Shown: positions 18,966 to 26,715, numbered from the stretch's first letter. The stretch: DNA of 32,789 bases from Anaerolineales bacterium (GCA_020634935.1 JACKAT010000064.1:1-32789); one strand, 5' to 3'. A program made the numbers and translations. The notes: a model not told the origin generated them from the letters alone.

Positions 18966-19037
18966 GGACGCAGATAAACGCTGATTTTCGCAGATTTTTA
19001 ATTTTTTATCAGCGTTTATCGGCGAAAATCTGCGTCC
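18966..19037. repeat. GGACGCAGAT hairpin repeat
   Basis: GGACGCAGATAAACGCTGAT at 18966 faces the complement of GGACGCAGATTTTCGCCGAT ending at 19037. The sub-units AAACGCTGAT and TTTTCGC are permuted between arms, so it can fold in more than one way. Elements of this type are widespread in intergenic DNA of environmental bacteria. It lies in the predicted leader of the next gene. Confidence 0.7.
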
Positions 19038-19147
19038 TGATCTTTGGTTGTGGCTTTGGCACTTTACGTTTTACGTTCTGGCGTGGAACTCCCTCAGTTC
19101 CGAAAAACCCAAAATAGAGACCCTAAATAAATAAGGAGATGCGAACA

Positions 19148-21253
19148 ATGAAAGTTAACTCTATAAAACCCATGCATCGATTTCTAGGGATCGGCGTGAT
19201 GCTCTGGCTTACGTTGATCGGATCAAGGGGGCTAACCCTGGCCCAAGGAGCGCCCCAGCCGCCAACCGCGGCTAACCTGACCCCGGCCGATTTTGTGGGC
19301 GTGATCGACAATCCCTACTTGCCGCTCTGGCCGGGGACAAGCCTGGTTTATGAAGGGCGCACGGAAGATGGCCTGGCCTATATTGAAATCAAGGCGCTGC
19401 CGGAAACGCGCCAGGTGATGGGCATTACAGCCACCGTCGTACAGGAGTCAACCTACGCCGGCGAAGAAGAGCTGGAAACGGTTGAACAAATCGCCCACTG
19501 GTTGGCTCAAGATAAGGCCGGCAACGTCTGGTCTTTGGGCGAAGCCGTGGATAACTACGAGGAAAGTGAGCAGCCGGATCATACCGGCTCGTGGGAAGCG
19601 GGGGTGGATGGCGCGCTGCCGGGCATTATGATGTATGCCGACCCGGCCGCCCACGTGGGGGAAACCTATTATCGCGGCTATTACGCCGGTCGGGTTGAAG
19701 ATCAGGCCAAGCTGGTCAGCGCCGGCGAAAGCGTCACCATCCCTTACGGCGCTTTCAACAACGTGCTAAAAATCGATGACTTTACCGCCTTAGATTCTGA
19801 ATCGCAAGACGAAACGTTTTATGCGGCCGGGATCGGTCCCATCCAAATGGTTGACCTCAAAACGGGCGAGGCTTTTGCCCTGATTGAGTTCACCCCCGGC
19901 GCACCACCGGCCGCCCCCGCCGCTCCGGCTGCGCCTGCCTCACCTGCGGCCCCGGTCGTCACCGCCGCCCCGGCGGTCACTTTGCCCGCTGCGTCAACCT
20001 GCGGCACCGACAGCGGCGAAGGCTGCGCCCCGGACAGCGCCCGGGTCGATCTGGCCGAACCGACGTTCACCAACTCGACCCAGGTCACCAACCCGCTCTT
20101 CCCCATTAGCCAACTGCACTCGGCCGTGCTGCTGGGCAACATTGACGGCCACCTATTTCGGGCCGAGACCACCTTACTGCCCGATACCAAGACCATCGAC
20201 TGGAACAGCCAACCCGTCGAAGCGCTGGTCTCCCAATATACCGCCTATCTCGATGGGCGGATCGAAGAAGTCGCCCTCGATTGGTATGCCCAGGACGACG
20301 ACGGATCGGTTTGGTATCTGGGCGAAGATGTATTCAACTACGAAGACGGGGTCATCGCCGACACCGACGGCACCTGGCTGGCCGGTCAGGATGGCCCCGG
20401 GGCGATGATCATGCCCGCCAATCCCCAGGCCGGCGATGTCTACCGCCCGGAGAACAGCCCCGGCATCGTCTTTGAAGAGGTCACGGTCAAGTCGGTCGGC
20501 CGGACGGTGACCGGCCCCCACGGTCCGGTCAAAGGCGCCATCATGACCGAAGAACTGCACATGGACGGCGGCCACGAGGACAAGATCTTCGCCCCCGGCT
20601 ACGGTGAGTTTTCCACGGGCAGCGGCGGCGACCTGGAGGCGCTGGCGCTGGCCGCCCCGACCGACGCGCTCGCCGGCCCGCCGCCGGCTGAGTTAGACGC
20701 CCTGGTCAGCGGCGCGGCCGACATCTTCGACGCCGCCGAGGCCGGAGATTGGAGCGCGGCCGGGACCACCCTCAAAGCAATGACCACCGCCTGGGCCGAC
20801 TACCAGGCCGGCGGCGATGTCCCCGCCCTGCTCGAAGCCCAGCTGAGTCGCGCCCTGGCCGCGCTCGCCGGAGACGCTCTGGTTCCGGCGGTCAATCATC
20901 GCAACGCGACCGGAACGCGCAAAGCGGCGATCGACGTGGCCCAGGCCGGCCTCGACCTTCAGCTCCGCCATCGCCCTCCGGCGGCGATCGATCAGGCCCG
21001 GTTCGGCTGGTGGGTCCAACAACTCCTGGTTGACGCCGCCGGCGACGAGCCCGGCCCCATTCTCGGCGATGTCACCACCCTGGAGTGGATTTGGGCTCGG
21101 TTCGCCCACACCCTCGACAGCGCGGCGATCAGCGACATCGAGGCCCAACTCGATGAGCTGCGGGCCGCGGCCGATGATGAGGATCTCGAAGCCGCCGCCG
21201 ATGCGGCCGCCCAACTGCGAGATACACTAGCCGCGCTCGAGCCGTCGAATTAG
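19148..21253 (+). CDS. Exported protein with a duplicated β-rich domain and a helical C-terminal domain
   Basis: A 701-residue secreted protein of unknown function. A signal peptide at about 1-35 ends near LTLAQGA. Domain A (about 45-250) and domain B (about 299-495) share the same order of motifs: 'NPYLPLWPG'/'NPLFPIS', 'AQDKAGNVWSLGEAVDNYE'/'AQDDDGSVWYLGEDVFNYE', 'GSWEAG'/'GTWLAG', 'GIMMYADPAAHVGETYY'/'AMIMPANPQAGDVYR', and a terminal 'YAAGIGPIQ'/'FAPGYGEFS'. An Ala/Pro linker (251-281) joins them, followed by a short Cys-containing segment. Residues about 515-701 are an Ala-rich helical domain. ATG 19148 is preferred over ATG 19139 because AAGGAG ends directly before the latter and is 9 nt from the former. 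A PhoB-like promoter lies upstream and a terminator downstream. Confidence 0.85.
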   Translation: MKVNSIKPMHRFLGIGVMLWLTLIGSRGLTLAQGAPQPPTAANLTPADFVGVIDNPYLPLWPGTSLVYEGRTEDGLAYIEIKALPETRQVMGITATVVQESTYAGEEELETVEQIAHWLAQDKAGNVWSLGEAVDNYEESEQPDHTGSWEAGVDGALPGIMMYADPAAHVGETYYRGYYAGRVEDQAKLVSAGESVTIPYGAFNNVLKIDDFTALDSESQDETFYAAGIGPIQMVDLKTGEAFALIEFTPGAPPAAPAAPAAPASPAAPVVTAAPAVTLPAASTCGTDSGEGCAPDSARVDLAEPTFTNSTQVTNPLFPISQLHSAVLLGNIDGHLFRAETTLLPDTKTIDWNSQPVEALVSQYTAYLDGRIEEVALDWYAQDDDGSVWYLGEDVFNYEDGVIADTDGTWLAGQDGPGAMIMPANPQAGDVYRPENSPGIVFEEVTVKSVGRTVTGPHGPVKGAIMTEELHMDGGHEDKIFAPGYGEFSTGSGGDLEALALAAPTDALAGPPPAELDALVSGAADIFDAAEAGDWSAAGTTLKAMTTAWADYQAGGDVPALLEAQLSRALAALAGDALVPAVNHRNATGTRKAAIDVAQAGLDLQLRHRPPAAIDQARFGWWVQQLLVDAAGDEPGPILGDVTTLEWIWARFAHTLDSAAISDIEAQLDELRAAADDEDLEAAADAAAQLRDTLAALEPSN

Positions 21254-21254
21254 C

Positions 21255-21299
21255 GTTGATGGAGTTGATGGAGTTGGTAGAGTTTATAGAGTTTGGTGA
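21255..21299. repeat. Degenerate 9-bp tandem repeat
   Basis: Five 9-nt units begin GTTGATGGA, GTTGATGGA, GTTGGTAGA, GTTTATAGA and GTTTGGTGA, starting 2 nt after the stop codon. It is a small minisatellite in the 3' untranslated part of the exported-protein gene. Confidence 0.7.
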
Positions 21300-21317
21300 G
21301 TATTTATAGCGAATAGG

Positions 21318-21354
21318 GGGCATCATAAAGCGGGCTTTGTGATGCCCTCTTTTA
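21318..21354 (+). terminator. Intrinsic terminator of the exported-protein gene
   Basis: A 13-bp stem GGGCATCATAAAG / CTTTGTGATGCCC (one G-U pair) is followed by TCTTTTATT. It lies 65 nt after the stop. Confidence 0.8.
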
Positions 21355-21496
21355 TTCTTGGTTGATTGATCATTTGGCAACGTTGTTGGCTTGAACCTGG
21401 GTGAAACCGTCATCGAGGCTATCGACGCCAATATAGGCAATGTAGGACTGGTCGCCCGGTTATTTGAAAGTTCACCCTCAAACCTAAATACAACCC

Positions 21497-21525
21497 TTGC
21501 TATTTCCCCTGCTTCAAATTACAAT
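21497..21525 (+). promoter_or_regulatory. Promoter of the third nucleotidyltransferase–HEPN pair
   Basis: TTGCTA (21497-21502) and TACAAT (21520-21525) are separated by 17 nt. The start would be near 21532, about 40 nt before ATG 21572. Confidence 0.5.
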
Positions 21526-21571
21526 TTGCACAAGGCAATGCTAAGTAAAAAGGTTGACAGGTTTAAGGACA

Positions 21572-21907
21572 ATGGAGACGACTACTAGTCAAAGTGTGTC
21601 AACGGAAATTTTGAATGAAATTGTTGACCGCTTAGTGGGGCTAGCCTCGCCGGTTAAAATTATTCTATTTGGTTCTCAGGCGCGGAATCAAGCTCAACCC
21701 CAGAGCGATCTGGATTTGTTGATCGTTGAAAAGGACGTAACCGACCGGTACAACGAAGCCATGCGTCTGGATCGGGCTTTGCGAGATTTGATGTTGCCTC
21801 TTGACTTGGTGGTTGTGACTGAAGACCAATTTAATCGGTATGCGGCCGGGCCCGGGACAATTTACTATCGTTCTCGGCAAGAAGGGCGAGTTTTGTATGC
21901 CCAGTAG
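21572..21907 (+). CDS. MNT-domain nucleotidyltransferase, module 3
   Basis: A 111-residue minimal nucleotidyltransferase with LFG34-S35-QARNQAQPQS-D46-L-D48-LLI, the full GSx10DxD pattern, and a later LPLDLVVV strand supplying the third acidic residue. It pairs with the HEPN gene that overlaps its end, so an antitoxin or RNA/protein-modifying role is inferred. The frame is open from TTG 21554, but neither start has an ideal ribosome site; ATG 21572 has AAGGA only 2 nt upstream. The partner belongs to the PF05168-type HEPN family rather than DUF86, so this is a different subtype from the two minus-strand modules. Confidence 0.85.
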   Translation: METTTSQSVSTEILNEIVDRLVGLASPVKIILFGSQARNQAQPQSDLDLLIVEKDVTDRYNEAMRLDRALRDLMLPLDLVVVTEDQFNRYAAGPGTIYYRSRQEGRVLYAQ

Positions 21908-22340
21908 CCCTGTACATTCTGATAGCAATATACCTCCTGAGCTAGAAATGGCTCTTGTATTGTTGGACAAAGCTAAACAAGATTTGGTGGCTGTCGGTAA
22001 ATGGCTCGCAGATACTGAAATTGCTGATGAGATCCTTGGTTTCCATATTTAGCAAGCTATCGAAAAATCATTTAAATCTGTATTGTTACGCCGGATGATT
22101 GATTATCCTCATACCCACAATTTGAGGTTGCTAACTGACCTGTGCCAGGCCAACGGTATTCAAGTTCCGACCGAATTTTTTGAGGTAGATATCTTTAACC
22201 GTTATGCGGTTCAATGGCGATATGATTTATTACCGTCGCTTCCTGAAATCACACTTGACCGTAAAGATGCCTATGACCTGGCGGAACGGATTTGGACGTG
22301 GGCCAACACGTCAGTTAATCAAGAGTCTGGTCTGGGTTAA
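21897..22340 (+). pseudogene. HEPN-domain gene interrupted by one amber codon, module 3
   Basis: The frame starts at ATG 21897, overlapping the nucleotidyltransferase stop, and runs to 22340 with a single in-frame TAG at 22050-22052 (codon 52). Read through it would be 147 residues. The sequence around the stop, EILGFHI-stop-QAIEKSFKSVLL, matches the HEPN signature 'FhaqQAaEKalKAlL', so a Gln codon CAG most likely became TAG by one C-to-T change. Downstream parts (YPHTHNLRLLTDLC; FNRYAVQWRYD) are well conserved and without further damage. So it is a very recent pseudogene, a sequencing error, or a gene read by amber suppression. The upstream fragment alone would lack the helix carrying the family core. 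Confidence 0.85.
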
Positions 22341-22454
22341 ATATTCTACACGACTCAGGTCGCTCTTCGGAGGTTTGCAGCCGCAAACCGAAATATTCTC
22401 CTGACCACTGCAAAATTTGATTTCCCCACACAAAATTCTTATTATAGGAAAGTT

Positions 22455-22543
22455 GGAGGGAGTAGGAAGCAGGGAGTAGGAAGTAGGGAGTAAGGGTAAT
22501 ATCATTATCCTTACTCCCTACTCCCTACTCCTTACTCCCTCCC
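22455..22543. repeat. GGGAGTA purine-rich hairpin repeat
   Basis: GGAGGGAGTAGGAAGCAGG-like units at 22455-22495 are mirrored by CCTTACTCCCTACTCCC-like units at 22509-22543, with a 13-nt AT-rich loop. Each arm is itself a run of 7-8-nt units (GGGAGTA). It lies just ahead of the methyltransferase gene's ribosome site. Confidence 0.75.
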
Positions 22544-22572
22544 TCGCCCAAACCATCCAAGGACCAAAACTG

Positions 22573-24129
22573 ATGACCTTACCGTCACTCAACCCCATCC
22601 CCACCGATATCGAGGCGCACATCCAGCGGCTGCTGCAAAATCCCGGCGATCCGGACCTTGGCCCGTGGCTGGTCGAGTTGATCCAAAACAGCGGCCACAT
22701 GAGCACGGGCGATGATATGCGCTGGCGGGTACTGTGTATGGTCTGGCTGGCGGCGGAGTTCGATTTGGAGCGGGGCTGGCCGTATTTGATGTGGCTCAAT
22801 ATGCAAGAGCCGGTCATGTCCGTCCACCTGAGCCAGATTCTGATCGAAGCAGTCGATGATTATAGCGCCCACGTTCACCTGGCCAACTGGATTGTCGACG
22901 CTCAAGACGAGCGGCTAAAAACTTTTTTCCAAGAGTTTCGCCCTATTCCGGCCCAACGCCGCCTGCCGGCCTTGATGAAAGCGCTGCTGACCCAACCGAC
23001 CCATCCCAAAACCGGCGTCTGGCTCGATATGTTCTGCCAAAGCACCGCAGACGATAAGAGCCAACGCATGCGTCCCTGGCGGCTGCTGGCCGCCGGTTGG
23101 TACGCCTCGGCTTACAACCCGTCGCCGGGACTGGCCTACCTGGCCGACCTGATCGACGGCGCGGCGCGGCTGTCGCCCGCCGATAACCGGCTGCTGACCG
23201 AGACCGCGGCCGAAGCCAACGGCCTGACGGCCCTAACCCAACTGATTGCCGATTGTCCTAACGACCAGGTCAAAACCATCCTGGCCGATTTCGGCCACCC
23301 TGATCTGGCGGCGGTGGTCGAGACGATCTTTACCAATCCGTCGGATTACAGCCATCTGGCCGACGCGGTCAAACGGGTCCCGGAGGAGGTCGAGACATTC
23401 AATCGCACGCGGGCTTGTCTGGAACAGGCGGGCTTGACGCCCGGTTCGGTCAAACTGCTCGATCTGGCCTGTGGGCCGCTGGCCGGCCAGACGGTGCTGC
23501 TGGCCGCGGCGGGGTATGACATCTTGGGCGTTGATGTGGACATACCGCCGGGTTATCTGCCGCTGCCGGGGGTGATGTCGTGGTTTAAGCGCAACAAGTA
23601 TAAGAACGCCTGGCAGGGGGCGACCGCTAGTTATTACGCCGCACTGGCTCAGCAGGCCGGGGTGAACCTCAATTGGGGCAAGGTCAAAATTGAGCTGGCC
23701 GACCCGACCCGTCTCAAACGGCCTGACGGCCGTTTCGATGCGGTTATCTGCCACGACTATTTACAGCACGCCCCGGATGTGGCCGGGCTGCTGGCCGAAG
23801 CCGCGCGTGTGCTCAAACCCGGCGGGCTGCTGCTGGCCGATATTCGGCCTTACGCCGGTCTGCACGGGGCCGGCGAGCCGGTCGATCCGCCGTGGGGGCA
23901 TCTGCACCCTACGTTCATCGCCGACACGAGCCAGCCGCTCAACCAATGGCGCGAGGCGCGGTTCAAGGCGGCCATCGCCAACCGCTTCAGGATAGAACAG
24001 TGGCTACCCGAAAGCGATCCCCAGGGCCAAACGTTACTCACGCCCGAAGTTCGCGCCGCGCTGCCTGATGATTATAATTCTGAGGAGTTAACGCGCCGGA
24101 GGATAATGCTAGTGGCCAGACGGCGGTAA
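22573..24129 (+). CDS. SAM-dependent methyltransferase with a long N-terminal domain
   Basis: A 518-residue protein. The C-terminal half (about 270-518) is a class I SAM methyltransferase: motif I LLD297LACGPLAGQ, then GYDILGVDVD for the ribose-binding acid, FDAVICHDYLQHAPD as motif IV, and ARVLKPGGLLLADIRP as the typical post-I strand. The first 265 residues are helical with repeated Leu/Trp-rich segments, possibly HEAT-like, and match nothing I know; this part may choose the substrate. AAGGA is 9 nt before ATG. The gene appears monocistronic, so the substrate (small molecule, lipid or protein) cannot be inferred. Confidence 0.85.
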   Translation: MTLPSLNPIPTDIEAHIQRLLQNPGDPDLGPWLVELIQNSGHMSTGDDMRWRVLCMVWLAAEFDLERGWPYLMWLNMQEPVMSVHLSQILIEAVDDYSAHVHLANWIVDAQDERLKTFFQEFRPIPAQRRLPALMKALLTQPTHPKTGVWLDMFCQSTADDKSQRMRPWRLLAAGWYASAYNPSPGLAYLADLIDGAARLSPADNRLLTETAAEANGLTALTQLIADCPNDQVKTILADFGHPDLAAVVETIFTNPSDYSHLADAVKRVPEEVETFNRTRACLEQAGLTPGSVKLLDLACGPLAGQTVLLAAAGYDILGVDVDIPPGYLPLPGVMSWFKRNKYKNAWQGATASYYAALAQQAGVNLNWGKVKIELADPTRLKRPDGRFDAVICHDYLQHAPDVAGLLAEAARVLKPGGLLLADIRPYAGLHGAGEPVDPPWGHLHPTFIADTSQPLNQWREARFKAAIANRFRIEQWLPESDPQGQTLLTPEVRAALPDDYNSEELTRRRIMLVARRR

Positions 24130-24157
24130 GAGTTAGGGGGTTCTGGTCTACTCGTCA

Positions 24158-24187
24158 AAAAAAGTCCAAGATCGCTTGAACTTTTTT
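24158..24187. terminator. Weak bidirectional hairpin after the methyltransferase gene
   Basis: AAAAAAGTCCAAG and CTTGAACTTTTTT form a 13-bp stem with one mismatch around ATCG. The ends are A/T only, so the stem is short in G+C but is flanked by T-tracts on both strands. It may terminate both the methyltransferase gene and the opposing pair. Confidence 0.45.
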
Positions 24188-24234
24188 GAAAATAGTAACT
24201 TTGGCGCGTCAAAGTTTACTTTGACCTGACCATA

Positions 24235-24314
24235 AATGACAAAGCCAGCTTTGTCGCTCCACTATATTTTGTAGAATGACAAAGCCAGCTTTGTCGCTCC
24301 ACTCCATTTTGTAG
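24235..24314. repeat. Tandem pair of 40-bp units, GACAAAGC family, copies 2 and 3
   Basis: Two adjacent 40-nt units (24235-24274, 24275-24314) differ at only two positions. Each contains GACAAAGCCAGCTTTGTC, a palindrome, followed by GCTCCACT. The same core is at 7782-7835 and 29646-29694. Here the copies are direct repeats, elsewhere they form a hairpin. Confidence 0.85.
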
Positions 24315-24345
24315 GGTAAGTCCAGCGACTGGTCCTACTTAAAAA

Positions 24346-24675
24346 TCAATCATTATCGCGGTTAGACGGAATAAAAAACTGAAATACGTTCTTGGCCGGG
24401 ACGACTCTTTCCTCATAATCGCGCACAAACTTGAGCAGTTTCTTTTTATTCTCGCCCCATTGACTGCTGGTGAGGATGTCGGTCATTTCCACGCCGTCTT
24501 GAGTGCGAAAGACCAGCAGCCGAACGGGATAGTCGCCGTAGGCCGTATGCCAGCCTTCATCCATCAACAGGCCAACGCTTTGCAACTCAGGTAAAAACTC
24601 GCCCAGTACGAAACGGTAGTACTCAGCTTCTCGATTTGGTTTAATATTGTACGACAGCAGCAACTTCAGACTCAT
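24346..24675 (-). CDS. Small protein of unknown function
   Basis: A 109-residue soluble protein. It begins MSLKLLLSYNIKPNREAEYYRFV, a pattern like the first strand and helix of dimeric α/β-barrel (ferredoxin-like) proteins such as NIPSNAP or EthD relatives, but this is only a resemblance. It ends in a basic-acidic tail after VFQFFIPS. AAAGGG is 6 nt before ATG. It follows the DUF350 gene by 18 nt and is co-transcribed with it. Confidence 0.75.
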   Translation of the reverse strand: MSLKLLLSYNIKPNREAEYYRFVLGEFLPELQSVGLLMDEGWHTAYGDYPVRLLVFRTQDGVEMTDILTSSQWGENKKKLLKFVRDYEERVVPAKNVFQFFIPSNRDND

Positions 24676-24693
24676 CGTTTACCCTTTACTCGG

Positions 24694-25185
24694 TCAGGTT
24701 CCCAGAAACGTTGTAAACCACCGGATAATCGAGGCCACCGCGCCGGAAATTAAATAGGAGACGGCCAAGACGACCGCCGCCATAATTACCGCGACCGAGG
24801 TGTTACCTCGCTGCAATTCAGATAATTCGTCGATATCCCCCACCAAACGATCAAAGACACCTAATGAGAAGACAATTGCCGACATCGCCAAAAACAGGCC
24901 CAAAACAATACCGGCCATCTCGCCCACCAGGACCAGGAACGGGTTTGCTATCTCGCCGGTTAGCGGCAAATCAACTGCCGGCTTGAGAATGAGCGCGATA
25001 CCAACGATAATGGACCCCATGACGATGCCCATGCCAACATTGCCCCGCCGCACTTCACCCCAATCATCCAGATGGCGGGTTGATTTCGTAAAGAGCCAGA
25101 CCCCAATATAAGAGGCAACTACCCCCAAAATAACAGCGATAATAATATTCGCCACACTGACAAAAAGCTGGCCAAATTGAGCCAT
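24694..25185 (-). CDS. DUF350-family membrane protein
   Basis: A 163-residue integral membrane protein of four helices, arranged as two similar halves. Each half has a hydrophobic helix, then D-D-W-G-E-V-R-R-G-N (about 40-49) or D-E-L-S-E-L-Q-R-G-N (about 119-128), then a second helix. The repeated RGN turn is typical of DUF350. The family's function is unsettled; members often occur near stress, tellurite or spermidine-synthase-like genes. AAGGAG is 6 nt before ATG, and a good promoter lies 36 nt upstream. It heads a two-gene operon. Confidence 0.82.
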   Translation of the reverse strand: MAQFGQLFVSVANIIIAVILGVVASYIGVWLFTKSTRHLDDWGEVRRGNVGMGIVMGSIIVGIALILKPAVDLPLTGEIANPFLVLVGEMAGIVLGLFLAMSAIVFSLGVFDRLVGDIDELSELQRGNTSVAVIMAAVVLAVSYLISGAVASIIRWFTTFLGT

Positions 25186-25220
25186 TGGCGGCTCCTTATG
25201 TTCAAAGTTAGCAGCTAGAT

Positions 25221-25249
25221 ATTATATCACGGGGCCAATAATTAGCCAA
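25221..25249 (-). promoter_or_regulatory. Promoter of the DUF350 operon
   Basis: Minus strand TTGGCT (25244-25249), 17 nt, then TATAAT (25221-25226) with an extended TG (TGATATAAT). The leader would be about 30 nt. Confidence 0.65.
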
Positions 25250-25297
25250 TCGACGGTAATTCCACCCGGCGATTCTCAATTTGCACCTTAGGGTCGA

Positions 25298-25325
25298 TTG
25301 CATCTCCCCGGCCAAGGAGTATAAT
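25298..25325 (+). promoter_or_regulatory. Promoter of the stalked surface-protein gene
   Basis: TTGCAT (25298-25303), 16 nt, then a perfect TATAAT (25320-25325). The start near 25332 gives a leader of about 35 nt to ATG 25367. Confidence 0.55.
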
Positions 25326-25366
25326 AGGCTGCTGCATGAAAAACGCAGCCGGCGGTAAGCATTAAG

Positions 25367-26122
25367 ATGAACAGTAACAACTCGACCAAACTCTATATCA
25401 TTGTCATCAGCATCGCGGTGATTGGCCTATGCTTAGGGGCGGGCATCGTGCTGTTTGGCTCCGGGCTGACCGTCTGGATGGCCCGCGATGATATCACTGC
25501 GCGGGCCGATGACAGCGCTCAGCCAGTTTTGGTGGCCAAGGTGCCGACCCTGCCAACCAACACCGCCACCACGCCGCCCACCGCCACCCCCACACTGCTG
25601 CCCACCAATACGCCCAGCCCTGCCCCCAGCGACACTCCAACCGCCACCGTCGTTCCCACGGATACGCCGGAACCAACAGCCACCTCCATACCGCCAACCG
25701 CACCGCCCCCGCCGCCGACAGAAACGCCGCCACCCACCGATACCCCCACCCCACTGCCGCCTGACTTTCCCTTTATCATCAAGGAAAACCTGACCTTTCC
25801 CACCAACCACTACAACTTTGATGTCTTCATAGCGATTGTCAACCAAAAGAACAAACCGCTGAGCGGCTATCGGGTCATCGGCACGCTCGACAGCGGCCTG
25901 CAAGTCGAATCGCCGGTTAGCGCCGGCGACTGGACCGAAAACAGCGGCGCGATGCATTACAAAGCCGGCAACGTCAAGTTCCAGGTGCCCAATTCGCCGC
26001 CCGGCCAGTGGACGCTCCAATTGGTTAATGAGAGCAACACCCCCGTTAGCCCCCCGGTAATCTACAATTTCGATATCTATTCACCCACATGGTATTTTCT
26101 GATATATGAAGAGAAGGATTAA
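25367..26122 (+). CDS. Membrane-anchored surface protein with Thr/Pro stalk
   Basis: A 251-residue protein. A membrane helix at about 9-34 (IVISIAVIGLCLGAGIVLFG) is followed by a long stalk at about 58-131 made of TPT, TNTP and PPPP runs. The external domain at about 132-251 looks like a β-sandwich (NYFDVFIAIVNQKNKPLSGYRVIG... with W-rich strands) and could be an Ig- or invasin-like binding module. Such Thr/Pro stalks are a hallmark of Chloroflexota surface proteins. No catalytic motif is seen. The ribosome site is weak, but the promoter fits this start. Confidence 0.82.
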   Translation: MNSNNSTKLYIIVISIAVIGLCLGAGIVLFGSGLTVWMARDDITARADDSAQPVLVAKVPTLPTNTATTPPTATPTLLPTNTPSPAPSDTPTATVVPTDTPEPTATSIPPTAPPPPPTETPPPTDTPTPLPPDFPFIIKENLTFPTNHYNFDVFIAIVNQKNKPLSGYRVIGTLDSGLQVESPVSAGDWTENSGAMHYKAGNVKFQVPNSPPGQWTLQLVNESNTPVSPPVIYNFDIYSPTWYFLIYEEKD

Positions 26123-26134
26123 TTTTTAATCCTA

Positions 26135-26163
26135 TTTTCATTCTTATTTAAACTCGTTATAAT
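26135..26163 (+). promoter_or_regulatory. Promoter of the AP2-domain gene
   Basis: TTTTCA (26135-26140), 17 nt, TATAAT (26158-26163). The start near 26170 gives a leader of about 35 nt. Confidence 0.5.
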
Positions 26164-26205
26164 AAAATAATAACAAATGCAAGGTTGCAGAGGGGGGGGC
26201 CAGAG

Positions 26206-26685
26206 ATGGCTGTCAAGAATATTAGTCGCATCGATTCTAATGGGACTCACGGTTGGTTTCTCAGAATGTATCGCGATGGAGAAACGTATTCCAAGTTTTT
26301 CAGCGACAGTCGCTATCAGAGCCAAACAGCAGCCTTAGAAGCAGCCAAGGATTATAAACGCCGGTTTAACGAAAAATATCCGGTCGAAGCTTCACCCTTA
26401 GCCAAAGGGTTCCGCGACAAACCCCAAAAAAACAACAGCACCGGTGTTGTTGGTGTTTCAGAAACTTTCATCCGCTCTCGAGGACGTGGGCAACGAAAAA
26501 TTCCTTGCTTCGCCGTCTCGTGGCGCCCCGCGCCCAATGTGGCCAAAACAAAGAAGTTCTCCATCGAAAAGTATGGCCGGGAAGAGGCCTTTCGGATGGC
26601 GGTCAAGTTTAGGAAAGAAAAAGAAGAAGAAATGATACAGTTGCGAACTACGGTCAACACAAGTACTGGACCGAACGCTCCATGA
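26206..26685 (+). CDS. AP2/ERF-like DNA-binding domain protein
   Basis: A 159-residue basic protein with two AP2-like units. The first, at about 4-57, has WFLRMYRDGETYSKFFSD then a helix (TAALEAAKDYKRRFNEKY). The second, at about 79-141, has STGVVGVS, CFAVSWRP, KTKKFSIEKYG and the helix REEAFRMAVKFRKE. This is the three-strand plus helix pattern of AP2 domains, which in bacteria occur in homing endonucleases and in stand-alone proteins. No HNH or other nuclease motif is present, so a DNA-binding or regulatory role is inferred. AGAGGGGGGG 6 nt upstream supports ATG 26206 over TTG 26185. The stop codon lies inside its terminator hairpin. Confidence 0.78.
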   Translation: MAVKNISRIDSNGTHGWFLRMYRDGETYSKFFSDSRYQSQTAALEAAKDYKRRFNEKYPVEASPLAKGFRDKPQKNNSTGVVGVSETFIRSRGRGQRKIPCFAVSWRPAPNVAKTKKFSIEKYGREEAFRMAVKFRKEKEEEMIQLRTTVNTSTGPNAP

Positions 26686-26700
26686 GCGTTCTCTTTTTCT
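26673..26700 (+). terminator. Terminator overlapping the AP2 gene stop codon
   Basis: GAACGCTC-CAT-GAGCGTTC is a perfect 8-bp stem with a 3-nt loop followed by TCTTTTTCT. The TGA stop (26683-26685) is in the loop and the start of the 3' arm. The next gene starts 15 nt after the T-tract, so its expression needs readthrough or an undetected promoter. Confidence 0.8.
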
Positions 26701-26715
26701 ATCGGGAGCTAAACT

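Noticed and set aside
21391..21588. 65-codon open frame before the third module
   Set aside because: No start signal, overlaps the module's promoter and start, no domain.
22455..24314. CRISPR-like arrays among the short repeats
   Set aside because: Units are tandem or inverted without unique spacers of constant length, and no cas genes are present.
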